From assembly GCA_009746045.1 (NCBI GenBank), contig RPFO01000178.1:45001-109000 (forward strand): a DNA stretch of 64,000 bases. Direction: 5' to 3'. Below the pieces are notes generated by a model. The model was not told the origin of the DNA and searched no databases. It saw only the letters and a program-made list of their open reading frames with translations. Source of the DNA: Mesostigma viride (lineage: Eukaryota > Streptophyta > Mesostigmatophyceae > Mesostigmatales > Mesostigmataceae). Positions 1-12,300 of this stretch are shown here, piece by piece. How positions within the stretch are numbered: the stretch's first letter is position 1; each line of letters starts with the position of its first letter. Made by a program: the position numbers and the translations under genes.

Positions 1-3000
1 CTCAAGTGAGTGTATGGAGGCAAGCGGAGAGTTACTGTTCTGGGCAGGTCTTTATTCGTTTGGAGCGTGGGGGGGGCATGGCCGGCTGTCATTTGTTATA
101 CTACACTAGGCCTATCGCGTCCCCTTTTGATGCATCTCTGTTTCCTATTAAGAGCTGCTTGCCTTCCAATAATGTTTCCAATGTCGTTTCAGTGACAATG
201 CCTGCCATGGCCGGTAGGTACAAGCAAGATGCCATTGGGCTCCAAGGGTTCTGTTGTCCTTGCGGCCAGGTTGCAGCAGGTGCACTCCTGCTGCTGCATG
301 CGCATGTTCAGATGTTTTTGCAGTCTACCGTGTATGTAACCCTTTGTTTCTTTGTGGATGCCTTATATCTCTGTGCGTGCTGCCTAGCCTCGATGTCGGA
401 TAACACCTGCCAGAGGCCCTGCAGCCACGGTATTGTACATCTCTCGTGCTATCCTGTAGCAGTCGTAGGCGCCCATGCACTGCTGTGCAGCCTTGCGCCC
501 TGGCTGACGCATTCCATGGGTGTGTGGTCAACAATGGTTTCTGCCGCAGGTGCTCGCTTGGAACGCTGGGGATCGCCACCATTGTGGCGGCGGACGGCCA
601 GTGGGTGCAGCCGGTGCCAGTGACGGAGTTCTGGTTGGGCGTGGCCCAGAGGCTGGACATTTTGATCAGCAACCCTGTCGAGCCGGGCGCTTACCCACTG
701 GTCTGCGCAGAGACCAGCCTGCCTTGGATCACTGACCGCAAGAAGGCCGGCATTGTGTTCGTCGTGGGAGGTGCTGCGTATGTGCCTGCCCCAAGGACGT
801 ACGATGTCGGCCATTCCAATGGCTGTGCATCGGGCGTGCCCGAGGGCACGGACGGGTGCGCAGGTGCATACTTCGAGATGACGCACGACACGGAGAAGCT
901 GCTGCATGCCTACTACCCGCTGGAGGCAGGCCCCGCAGATGTGGAGCTGACCTTGAACCTGACCACCACCATCATGTGCGACTTTGCCACCAACTTGACC
1001 AGCTGCACCCCCGAGAACCCCATATTCCGGTTTGGCTTCGATGACCAGCCCTGGTTCACGACCCCTCTGGGCAATGACAAGCCGTTCGTGCCCAACCCCA
1101 ACCCCATCAAGGTTCAGCTGAACCAGAAGGTGTGCATCAACATGGTCAACAAGGCGGCTGGTGACCACATCATGTGAGTGGGCCTTTCTGCAGTGTTGTT
1201 TCCTGCGTTCATCTCGTTGACCTTTCAATCCTTGAAAGGCCTGCAACATTCGCATTACAAGCCATTTCCCCATGGATGCTGTGTCCCTGAAATCTGGCTC
1301 ATGTGCAAGCCTAACGCGGGTGTCTGTGCTTCCTTGTTACGTTGTTGCTTTGTTTGCAGTCACATGCATGGTCACCACTTTCAAGTCGTGGAGGTGGATG
1401 GGCAGCCCATCCCTGGCGGCGGAGCCATGCGCGACACAGTGCTGGTGGGCGACTCGTATCTGTCCCCTCAGTTCGTCGGCCAGCAGCGCAACTGGACCAC
1501 CCACATCAACTCGCTTCAAAATTATCCCTTCAAGAACACCAAGATCTGCTTCTTGGCAGATAACCCAGGCATTTGGGCGCTCCACTGTCACTATAGCATG
1601 CACCTGGTGTCGGGCATGATGACCACTGTTGAGTACACGAGCAGCGACAGTGACCCCAAGCCTGTGCGCGGCTGCACCAACACCAACGATGAGGCGTTCA
1701 CCCTGGAGGCCACGGTGGATGATGGCAGCTGTGCTGGCAGCAACATCTGTGCCAACTTTGACGATAACCTGCCTTTTGCCGGCCTGCGTCAGCGGTTCCT
1801 GCGCCCGCCTCCTGCTCTGGGTTCTGATTTCACCGACATGAAGGACGAGCTTGTGGTGGGAGCGGATGTGCTGACGTTGACGCACGAGAACATGACCTTG
1901 CCCAACGGCTTCAGCTACAGCAAGCACCGGGTGGAGGGCAAGGGTCCTCATTTCAAGACGATCAGCAATGTTGGCACGTTGATCATGTCGACCACGACCG
2001 CCCACTTCCGCGTGCTTTACCGCAACAAGCTGAATGAGCCCGCCATCATGCATGCGCATGGGCTTACGCCTGTCCACAACCTGGATGGCGTCTCCTATCT
2101 GACGTCGATGCCCATCCAGGCCGACCGCGAGAATCTGTACGTGTACGAGCTGCACCCCCAGAATGCGGGAACGTACATCTTGCACGCGCATTATGGCTGG
2201 GGCCACGATGAAGGCTTGGCCATCCCCTTGGTGGTGCAGCGGCCGCCTCCCACGGACTATCCTCTGGTGAACGAGTTGAACAATGCCATTGAGTCGATTA
2301 TGTTCTTCGAGGAGCTGTGCCCATACCACAAGGACCCCAGCAAGCAGGTTGCCCCATGGGAATGCAATGCGGGCGAGATCCTGAAGGAGGGTGTTGTTCC
2401 GCTGGGTCCCTGGCATGACCTCGGCCTGGGTGGTTTCCGCTACTACCTGGCCAACAAGAGGGTGTTGGACAACCCCTGGGTGGAGCACATGCCCGCCGGC
2501 GCCAAGGTGCGCCTGCGCATGGTGAACGCCGCCGTGGAGTCCCTGTTCCGCTGCCATCTGGGGGCTCTGGCGCCCGCCCAAGCCGTTGCTGTGGATGGCC
2601 AGTGGGTCCACCCCGTGAACCTGACGGATGCCAGGAATTCGTTGTGGGTGGGCACGGGTCAGCGCCTGGACCTTCTCCTGACGATGCCAAACGCCTCTGG
2701 CGCTTATCCGCTGATTTGCGACGAGACCAACTTGCCATGGATCCGCGACCGCAAGCATGTGGGCGTGGTGTTTGTGGTTGGTGGCGACGCCTATGTGCCG
2801 GCCCCTGGCACGTATGATGTTGGCCACACCAAGGGCTGCCCCCCCGTGGAGAACCAGGATGAGTTCACGGCTGCTGATGGCTGCAACGCCACCAATGTGG
2901 ACTTCCTCGTCATGCCGCATGACCTGGAGCGCAAGCTGCATGCCTTCTTCCCGCTGTCGTTTGTCAAGAATCCCATTCCGGTGAAGGAGGTGACGCTAAA

Positions 3001-4009
3001 CCTGACGTCGGATATCACCTGCGATCCGTTTGGTGCCCCTGAGAACTGCACGCGGGAGACCCCTTTCCTGCAGTTCTCGTTCAACTACCACCGCATGGGG
3101 CTTCCCCCTGGCCCTGTGGTGCCCAACGACAAGCCCTTCCTGCCCAACCCTGTTCCAATTGAGGTTGAGCTGGGCGAGACGGTGTGCATCAACATCGTAA
3201 ACCGCGCGGCTGGCGACCACATCATCCACATGCACGGCCACCACTTCCAGGTGGTGGAGCTGGACGGTGTTCCCATCCCGGGAGGCGGTGCCATGCGTGA
3301 CACGGTGATGGTGAGTGACAGCGAGCTGTCGGAGTACTTCCCTCTGTTTACTGGCTTCCGGTCAGCGGTGGAGCAGCGGTCCCAGGCCAGCCTGAAGAAC
3401 ACCAAGATCTGCTTCCTTGCGGACAACCCTGGCGTGTGGGCCATTCACTGCCACTTCAACATGCACGCCACCATGGGCATGATGACCACCATCGAGTACA
3501 ATGCTGGGAAGAATGATCCTCCGGCTAGGTACGGCTGTGACAATCCGGATGCTGCCAACTTTGTGCCAGGCGCAACCTCGAAGGGTGTTGCTAATGCTGA
3601 GGATCTGTGCTTCTTCTACGAATGTCTGGATGAGTCCGGCCCGACGGATGGTTCATTGACGTTTGCCTTCTACTTGCTGGGTGCCACGTACGAGCGCTAT
3701 GTCTTTAGTGGCGGTCCTGGGACGTTCTCCGCGTGGATACAGGACGATGTGGCCTCGTACTTCAATGTGGCGCGGAATGCCGTGTCTGTCCCCAGGACAT
3801 TCACAGCAAACCAAACGGGGGCTCCTGCGGATGCAATCTACAGTGAGGTTGTGGTGAGGCTGCCTGGCGGGGCGAGCCCTGATGGCGTGCTCGCCAAGGT
3901 CCGACAGCTCGACACTGCTGCCGATGCTACCTTTGCGTTCCCAGTGGTGGGGGGCTACTCGGGTGGACGGTTGTGTTGGCTGCTCCGGTCGTGGCTAATT
4001 TCACAAGAG
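1..4009 (+). CDS. Multicopper oxidase array gene, unit 1 (5' truncated by window, one frameshift)
   Basis: Exons 1-5 (last five bases of an exon that starts outside the window), 550-1173 and 1360-4009. Introns 6-549 and 1174-1359 begin GTGAGT and end CAG, and phases match (AA|G gives Lys, AT|T gives Ile). The protein holds the second half of a three-cupredoxin multicopper oxidase (HxxHMHGHHF across the 1173/1360 junction; HCHx3Hx4M near 1582-1620), a Cys linker ending DDGSC, then a complete second oxidase. That second oxidase has HAHG near 2050, HAHYGW near 2183, HIIHMHGHHF near 3221 and HCHFNMHATMGMM near 3446. These are the type 1/2/3 copper ligands, with Met as the axial type 1 ligand. By family, such enzymes oxidise phenolics, Fe(II) or Mn(II) with reduction of O2 to water; the substrate cannot be told here. 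About 160 further residues after the last oxidase are unrecognised. One base is missing near 3966 relative to units 2 and 3, which shifts the frame just before the exon end. N-glycosylation motifs and many Cys suggest secretion. Confidence 0.85.
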
Positions 4010-4285
4010 GTGAGCACCACAAGACCTTGCTGTTACCCATCATTGCCGGCTGAAATATTGGCATATGCCTGGATACTAGACTGTACCTGTGCAAGGAAAT
4101 TTCCGACTTCCATTTTATAATCCCTTTTGTGTAGCTGTGTATATTTTCCCATCGGGAACAGAATTGTGTATTTGCGTCGTCTATTTGGTGGAGAGGTGAC
4201 AATCAGCTGAAACCTGCCCTTGCCTTGACGATGTTGCATTTTGTGTGTCTCCTTATCCCTTCATCTCCTTCTTCCGCCCTGGCAG

Positions 4286-7200
4286 AGTTTACCGCCAAAG
4301 TGGAGGGTTACTGCTTCGTGGAGGGCTGCAATTTTGAGCAGTACTCGGTGAAGCCTGTGTTGGGATCCACCGTCCTGGCCATGGATAAGGAGAACATCAC
4401 GGTGTCCAACAAGACCTACTCGCGCTGGTACCTTGCGGGAGCTGGGCAGGCGTGGAAGAAGGTCAGCAACGTGAACGGTGTCTGGATCCCCAAGACGGAC
4501 AGCAATTTCCGCATCATCTTCCGCAACACGGGCATCGGTGGGCCGGGCATGATGCACGCCCATGGTCAGACGCCGGTGGTCTCGGTGGACGGTGTCCCGT
4601 ACATCAGTGGCATGCCCATCTACCACAACCGTGAGAGCTTGTATGTGTACGAGCTCCACCCACAGAATGGAGGGTCCTACTTGATCCACTCCCACTATGG
4701 TTGGGGCCATGACCAGGGTCTCGGTGTCCCTCTGATTGTGGAGCGCGACCCGCCCGTGGACTACCCTGGCCGCGCGGACCTGCTGTCCGCCAAGCAGGCG
4801 CTGTTCTGGTTCGAGGAGCTATGCCCGTATCATCTGTTCCAGACGCCAGAGTTGGAGTGCAGTGCCGCGGCGATCTTTGCCGCTGGCACCCCCTTCTCGG
4901 GACCGAACAACGACCTTGGCCTGGGTGGTTACCGCCATTACCTGGTCAACCACCACACCCTGGATGACCCATGGGTGGAGCATGTGGAGGCGGGTAACAA
5001 GACTCTGCTCCGGCTGATCAGCTCGTCAACGCACTCGAACCTCAAGTGAGTGTATGGAGGCAAGCGGAGAGTTACTGTTCTGGGCAGGTCTTTATTCGTT
5101 TGGAGCGTGGGGGGGGGGCATGGCGGTTGTCATTTGTGATACTGCACTAGGCGTATCGCGTCCCCTTTTGATGCATCTCTGTTTCCTATTAAGAGCTGCT
5201 TGCCTTCCAATAATGTTTCCAACGTCGTTTCATGACAATGCCTGCCATGGCCGGTAGGTACAAGCAAGATGCCATTGGGCTCCAAGGGTTCTGTTGTCCT
5301 TGCGGCCAGGTTGCAGCAGGTGCACTCCTGCTGCTGCATGCGCATGTTCAATGTTTTTGCAGTCTACCGTGTATGTAACCCTTCGTTTCTTTGTGGATGC
5401 CTTACATCTCTGTGCGTGCTGCCTAGCCTCGATGTTGGATAACACCATCCAGAGGCCCTGCAGGCACGGTATTGTACATCTCTCGTGCTATCCTGTAGCA
5501 GTCGTAGGCGCCCATGCACTGCTGTGCAGCCTTGCGCCCTGGCTGACGCATTCCATGGGTGTGTGGTCAACAATGGTTTCTGCCGCAGGTGCTCGCTTGG
5601 AACGCTGGGGATCGCCACCATTGTGGCGGCGGACGGCCAGTGGGTGCAGCCGGTGCCAGTGACGGAGTTCTGGTTGGGCGTGGCCCAGAGGCTGGACATT
5701 TTGATCAGCAACCCTGTCGAGCCGGGCGCTTACCCACTGGTCTGCGCAGAGACCAGCCTGCCTTGGATCACTGACCGCAAGAAGGCCGGCATTGTGTTCG
5801 TCGTGGGAGGTGCTGCGTATGTGCCTGCCCCAAGGACGTACGATGTCGGCCATTCCAATGGCTGTGCATCGGGCGTGCCCGAGGGCACGGACGGGTGCGC
5901 AGGTGCATACTTCGAGATGACGCACGACACGGAGAAGCTGCTGCATGCCTACTACCCGCTGGAGGCAGGCCCCGCAGATGTGGAGCTGACCTTGAACCTG
6001 ACCACCACCATCATGTGCGACTTTGCCACCAACTTGACCAGCTGCACCCCCGAGAACCCCATATTCCGGTTTGGCTTCGATGACCAGCCCTGGTTCACGA
6101 CCCCTCTGGGCAATGACAAGCCGTTCGTGCCCAACCCCAACCCCATCAAGGTTCAGCTGAACCAGAAGGTGTGCATCAACATGGTCAACAAGGCGGCTGG
6201 TGACCACATCATGTGAGTGGGCCTTTCTGCAGTGTTGTTTCCTGCGTTCATCTCGTTGACCTTTCAATCCTTGAAAGGCCTGCAACATTCGCATTACAAG
6301 CCATTTCCCCATGGATGCTGTGTCCCTGAAATCTGGCTCATGTGCAAGCCTAACGCGGGTGTCTGTGCTTCCTTGTTACGTTGTTGCTTTGTTTGCAGTC
6401 ACATGCATGGTCACCACTTTCAAGTCGTGGAGGTGGATGGGCAGCCCATCCCTGGCGGCGGAGCCATGCGCGACACAGTGCTGGTGGGCGACTCGTATCT
6501 GTCCCCTCAGTTCGTCGGCCAGCAGCGCAACTGGACCACCCACATCAACTCGCTTCAAAATTATCCCTTCAAGAACACCAAGATCTGCTTCTTGGCAGAT
6601 AACCCAGGCATTTGGGCGCTCCACTGTCACTATAGCATGCACCTGGTGTCGGGCATGATGACCACTGTTGAGTACACGAGCAGCGACAGTGACCCCAAGC
6701 CTGTGCGCGGCTGCACCAACACCAACGATGAGGCGTTCACCCTGGAGGCCACGGTGGATGATGGCAGCTGTGCTGGCAGCAACATCTGTGCCAACTTTGA
6801 CGATAACCTGCCTTTTGCCGGCCTGCGTCAGCGGTTCCTGCGCCCGCCTCCTGCTCTGGGTTCTGATTTCACCGACATGAAGGACGAGCTTGTGGTGGGA
6901 GCGGATGTGCTGACGTTGACGCACGAGAACATGACCTTGCCCAACGGCTTCAGCTACAGCAAGCACCGGGTGGAGGGCAAGGGTCCTCATTTCAAGACGA
7001 TCAGCAATGTTGGCACGTTGATCATGTCGACCACGACCGCCCACTTCCGCGTGCTTTACCGCAACAAGCTGAATGAGCCCGCCATCATGCATGCGCATGG
7101 GCTTACGCCTGTCCACAACCTGGATGGCGTCTCCTATCTGACGTCGATGCCCATCCAGGCCGACCGCGAGAATCTGTACGTGTACGAGCTGCACCCCCAG

Positions 7201-9049
7201 AATGCGGGAACGTACATCTTGCACGCGCATTATGGCTGGGGCCACGATGAAGGCTTGGCCATCCCCTTGGTGGTGCAGCGGCCGCCTCCCACGGACTATC
7301 CTCTGGTGAACGAGTTGAACAATGCCATTGAGTCGATTATGTTCTTCGAGGAGCTGTGCCCATACCACAAGGACCCCAGCAAGCAGGTTGCCCCATGGGA
7401 ATGCAATGCGGGCGAGATCCTGAAGGAGGGTGTTGTTCCGCTGGGTCCCTGGCATGACCTCGGCCTGGGTGGTTTCCGCTACTACCTGGCCAACAAGAGG
7501 GTGTTGGACAACCCCTGGGTGGAGCACATGCCCGCCGGCGCCAAGGTGCGCCTGCGCATGGTGAACGCCGCCGTGGAGTCCCTGTTCCGCTGCCATCTGG
7601 GGGCTCTGGCGCCCGCCCAAGCCGTTGCTGTGGATGGCCAGTGGGTCCACCCCGTGAACCTGACGGATGCCAGGAATTCGTTGTGGGTGGGCACGGGTCA
7701 GCGCCTGGACCTTCTCCTGACGATGCCAAACGCCTCTGGCGCTTATCCGCTGATTTGCGACGAGACCAACTTGCCATGGATCCGCGACCGCAAGCATGTG
7801 GGCGTGGTGTTTGTGGTTGGTGGCGACGCCTATGTGCCGGCCCCTGGCACGTATGATGTTGGCCACACCAAGGGCTGCCCCCCCGTGGAGAACCAGGATG
7901 AGTTCACGGCTGCTGATGGCTGCAACGCCACCAATGTGGACTTCCTCGTCATGCCGCATGACCTGGAGCGCAAGCTGCATGCCTTCTTCCCGCTGTCGTT
8001 TGTCAAGAATCCCATTCCGGTGAAGGAGGTGACGCTAAACCTGACGTCGGATATCACCTGCGATCCGTTTGGTGCCCCTGAGAACTGCACGCGGGAGACC
8101 CCTTTCCTGCAGTTCTCGTTCAACTACCACCGCATGGGGCTTCCCCCTGGCCCTGTGGTGCCCAACGACAAGCCCTTCCTGCCCAACCCTGTTCCAATTG
8201 AGGTTGAGCTGGGCGAGACGGTGTGCATCAACATCGTAAACCGCGCGGCTGGCGACCACATCATCCACATGCACGGCCACCACTTCCAGGTGGTGGAGCT
8301 GGACGGTGTTCCCATCCCGGGAGGCGGTGCCATGCGTGACACGGTGATGGTGAGTGACAGCGAGCTGTCGGAGTACTTCCCTCTGTTTACTGGCTTCCGG
8401 TCAGCGGTGGAGCAGCGGTCCCAGGCCAGCCTGAAGAACACCAAGATCTGCTTCCTTGCGGACAACCCTGGCGTGTGGGCCATTCACTGCCACTTCAACA
8501 TGCACGCCACCATGGGCATGATGACCACCATCGAGTACAATGCTGGGAAGAATGATCCTCCGGCTAGGTACGGCTGTGACAATCCGGATGCTGCCAACTT
8601 TGTGCCAGGCGCAACCTCGAAGGGTGTTGCTAATGCTGAGGATCTGTGCTTCTTCTACGAATGTCTGGATGAGTCCGGCCCGACGGATGGTTCATTGACG
8701 TTTGCCTTCTACTTGCTGGGTGCCACGTACGAGCGCTATGTCTTTAGTGGCGGTCCTGGGACGTTCTCCGCGTGGATACAGGACGATGTGGCCTCGTACT
8801 TCAATGTGGCGCGGAATGCCGTGTCTGTCCCCAGGACATTCACAGCAAACCAAACGGGGGCTCCTGCGGATGCAATCTACAGTGAGGTTGTGGTGAGGCT
8901 GCCTGGCGGGGCGAGCCCTGATGGCGTGCTCGCCAAGGTCCGACAGCTCGACTCTGCTGCCGATGCTACCTTTGCGTTCCCAGTGGTGCGGGGCTACTCG
9001 GGTGGAACGGTTGTGTTGGCTGCTCCGGTCGTGGCTAATTTCACAAGAG
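4286..9049 (+). CDS. Multicopper oxidase array gene, unit 2 (intact reading frame)
   Basis: Exons 4286-5045, 5589-6212 and 6399-9049 (760 + 624 + 2651 = 4035 nt, exactly 1345 codons), so the unit is a frame-preserving cassette. Module alpha has HAHG near 4555, HSHYGW near 4686, HIIHMHGHHF over the 6212/6399 junction and HCHYSMHLVSGMM near 6621. Module beta has HAHG near 7090, HAHYGW near 7222, HIIHMHGHHF near 8260 and HCHFNMHATMGMM near 8485. All ten His, the Cys and the axial Met positions expected of a laccase-like oxidase are present in both modules. Upstream splicing is phase 1 (donor GTGAGC at 4010, acceptor after a long pyrimidine tract ending at 4285), giving Arg-Glu at the joint. Downstream, 9049 joins 9326 in the same phase. 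An alternative is separate genes: an in-frame ATG at 4231 opens a hydrophobic leader, and reading through the 9050 donor reaches a stop at 9091. I favour the spliced polyprotein because donor, acceptor and phase all agree. Confidence 0.85.
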
Positions 9050-9325
9050 GTGAGCACCACAAGACCTTGCTGTTACCCATCATTGCCGGCTGAAATATTG
9101 GCATATGCCTGGATACTAGACTGTACCTGTGCAAGGAAATTTCCGACTTCCATTTTATAATCCCTTTTGTGTAGCTGTGTATATTTTCCCATCGGGAACA
9201 GAATTGTGTATTTGCGTCGTCTATTTGGTGGAGAGGTGACAATCAGCTGAAACCTGCCCTTGCCTTGAAGATGTTGCATTTTGTGCGTCTCCTTATCCCT
9301 TCATCTCCTTCTTCCGCCCTGGCAG

Positions 9326-12300
9326 AGTTTACCGCCAAAGTGGAGGGTTACTGCTTCGTGGAGGGCTGCAATTTTGAGCAGTACTCGGTGAAGCCTGTGT
9401 TGGGATCCACCGTCCTGGCCATGGATAAGGAGAACATCACGGTGTCCAACAAGACCTACTCGCGCTGGTACCTTGCGGGAGCTGGGCAGGCGTGGAAGAA
9501 GGTCAGCAACGTGAACGGTGTCTGGATCCCCAAGACGGACAACAATTTCCGCATCATCTTCCGCAACACGGGCATCGGTGGGCCGGGCATGATGCACGCC
9601 CATGGTCAGACGCCGGTGGTCTCGGTGGACGGTGTCCCGTACATCAGTGGCATGCCCATCTACCACAACCGTGAGAGCTTGTATGTGTACGAGCTCCACC
9701 CACAGAATGGAGGGTCCTACTTGATCCACTCCCACTATGGTTGGGGCCATGACCAGGGTCTCGGTGTCCCTCTGATTGTGGAGCGCGACCCGCCCGTGGA
9801 CTACCCTGGCCGCGCGGACCTGCTGTCCGCCAAGCAGGCGCTGTTCTGGTTCGAGGAGCTATGCCCGTATCATCTGTTCCAGACGCCAGAGTTGGAGTGC
9901 AGTGCCGCGGCGATCTTTGCCGCTGGCACCCCCTTCTCGGGACCGAACAACGACCTTGGCCTGGGTGGTTACCGCCATTACCTGGTCAACCACCACACCC
10001 TGGATGACCCATGGGTGGAGCATGTGGAGGCGGGTAACAAGACTCTGCTCCGGCTGATCAGCTCGTCAACGCACTCGAACCTCAAGTGAGTGTATGGAGG
10101 CAAGCGGAGAGTTACTGTTCTGGGCAGGTCTTTATTCGTTTGGAGCGTGGGGGGGGGGGGCATGGCGGTTGTCATTTGTGATACTGCACTAGGCGTATCG
10201 CGTCCCCTTTTGATGCATCTCTGTTTCCTATTAAGAGCTGCTTGCCTTCCAATAATGTTTCCAACGTCGTTTCATGACAATGCCTGCCATGGCCGGTAGG
10301 TACAAGCAAGATGCCATTGGGCTCCAAGGGTTCTGTTGTCCTTGCGGCCAGGTTGCAGCAGGTGCACTCCTGCTGCTGCATGCGCATGTTCAATGTTTTT
10401 GCAGTCTACCGTGTATGTAACCCTTCGTTTCTTTGTGGATGCCTTACATCTCTGTGCGTGCTGCCTAGCCTCGATGTTGGATAACACCATCCAGAGGCCC
10501 TGCAGGCACGGTATTGTACATCTCTCGTGCTATCCTGTAGCAGTCGTAGGCGCCCATGCACTGCTGTGCAGCCTTGCGCCCTGGCTGACGCATTCCATGG
10601 GTGTGTGGTCAACAATGGTTTCTGCCGCAGGTGCTCGCTTGGAACGCTGGGGATCGCCACCATTGTGGCGGCGGACGGCCAGTGGGTGCAGCCGGTGCCA
10701 GTGACGGAGTTCTGGTTGGGCGTGGCCCAGAGGCTGGACATTTTGATCAGCAACCCTGTCGAGCCGGGCGCTTACCCACTGGTCTGCGCAGAGACCAGCC
10801 TGCCTTGGATCACTGACCGCAAGAAGGCCGGCATTGTGTTCGTCGTGGGAGGTGCTGCGTATGTGCCTGCCCCAAGGACGTACGATGTCGGCCATTCCAA
10901 TGGCTGTGCATCGGGCGTGCCCGAGGGCACGGACGGGTGCGCAGGTGCATACTTCGAGATGACGCACGACACGGAGAAGCTGCTGCATGCCTACTACCCG
11001 CTGGAGGCAGGCCCCGCAGATGTGGAGCTGACCTTGAACCTGACCACCACCATCATGTGCGACTTTGCCACCAACTTGACCAGCTGCACCCCCGAGAACC
11101 CCATATTCCGGTTTGGCTTCGATGACCAGCCCTGGTTCACGACCCCTCTGGGCAATGACAAGCCGTTCGTGCCCAACCCCAACCCCATCAAGGTTCAGCT
11201 GAACCAGAAGGTGTGCATCAACATGGTCAACAAGGCGGCTGGTGACCACATCATGTGAGTGGGCCTTTCTGCAGTGTTGTTTCCTGCGTTCATCTCGTTG
11301 ACCTTTCAATCCTTGAAAGGCCTGCAACATTCGCATTACAAGCCATTTCCCCATGGATGCTGTGTCCCTGAAATCTGGCTCATGTGCAAGCCTAACGCGG
11401 GTGTCTGTGCTTCCTTGTTACGTTGTTGCTTTGTTTGCAGTCACATGCATGGTCACCACTTTCAAGTCGTGGAGGTGGATGGGCAGCCCATCCCTGGCGG
11501 CGGAGCCATGCGCGACACAGTGCTGGTGGGCGACTCGTATCTGTCCCCTCAGTTCGTCGGCCAGCAGCGCAACTGGACCACCCACATCAACTCGCTTCAA
11601 AATTATCCCTTCAAGAACACCAAGATCTGCTTCTTGGCAGATAACCCAGGCATTTGGGCGCTCCACTGTCACTATAGCATGCACCTGGTGTCGGGCATGA
11701 TGACCACTGTTGAGTACACGAGCAGCGACAGTGACCCCAAGCCTGTGCGCGGCTGCACCAACACCAACGATGAGGCGTTCACCCTGGAGGCCACGGTGGA
11801 TGATGGCAGCTGTGCTGGCAGCAACATCTGTGCCAACTTTGACGATAACCTGCCTTTTGCCGGCCTGCGTCAGCGGTTCCTGCGCCCGCCTCCTGCTCTG
11901 GGTTCTGATTTCACCGACATGAAGGACGAGCTTGTGGTGGGAGCGGATGTGCTGACGTTGACGCACGAGACATGACCTTGCCCAACGGCTTCAGCTACAG
12001 CAAGCACCGGGTGGAGGGCAAGGGTCCTCATTTCAAGACGATCAGCAATGTTGGCACGTTGATCATGTCGACCACGACCGCCCACTTCCGCGTGCTTTAC
12101 CGCAACAAGCTGAATGAGCCCGCCATCATGCATGCGCATGGGCTTACGCCTGTCCACAACCTGGATGGCGTCTCCTATCTGACGTCGATGCCCATCCAGG
12201 CCGACCGCGAGAATCTGTACGTGTACGAGCTGCACCCCCAGAATGCGGGAACGTACATCTTGCACGCGCATTATGGCTGGGGCCACGATGAAGGCTTGGC

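Noticed and set aside
1337-2941. 534-codon minus-strand ORF, repeated at 6376 and 11870
   Set aside because: Shadow of the GC-biased third codon positions of the oxidase exon. It recurs only because the exon is duplicated.
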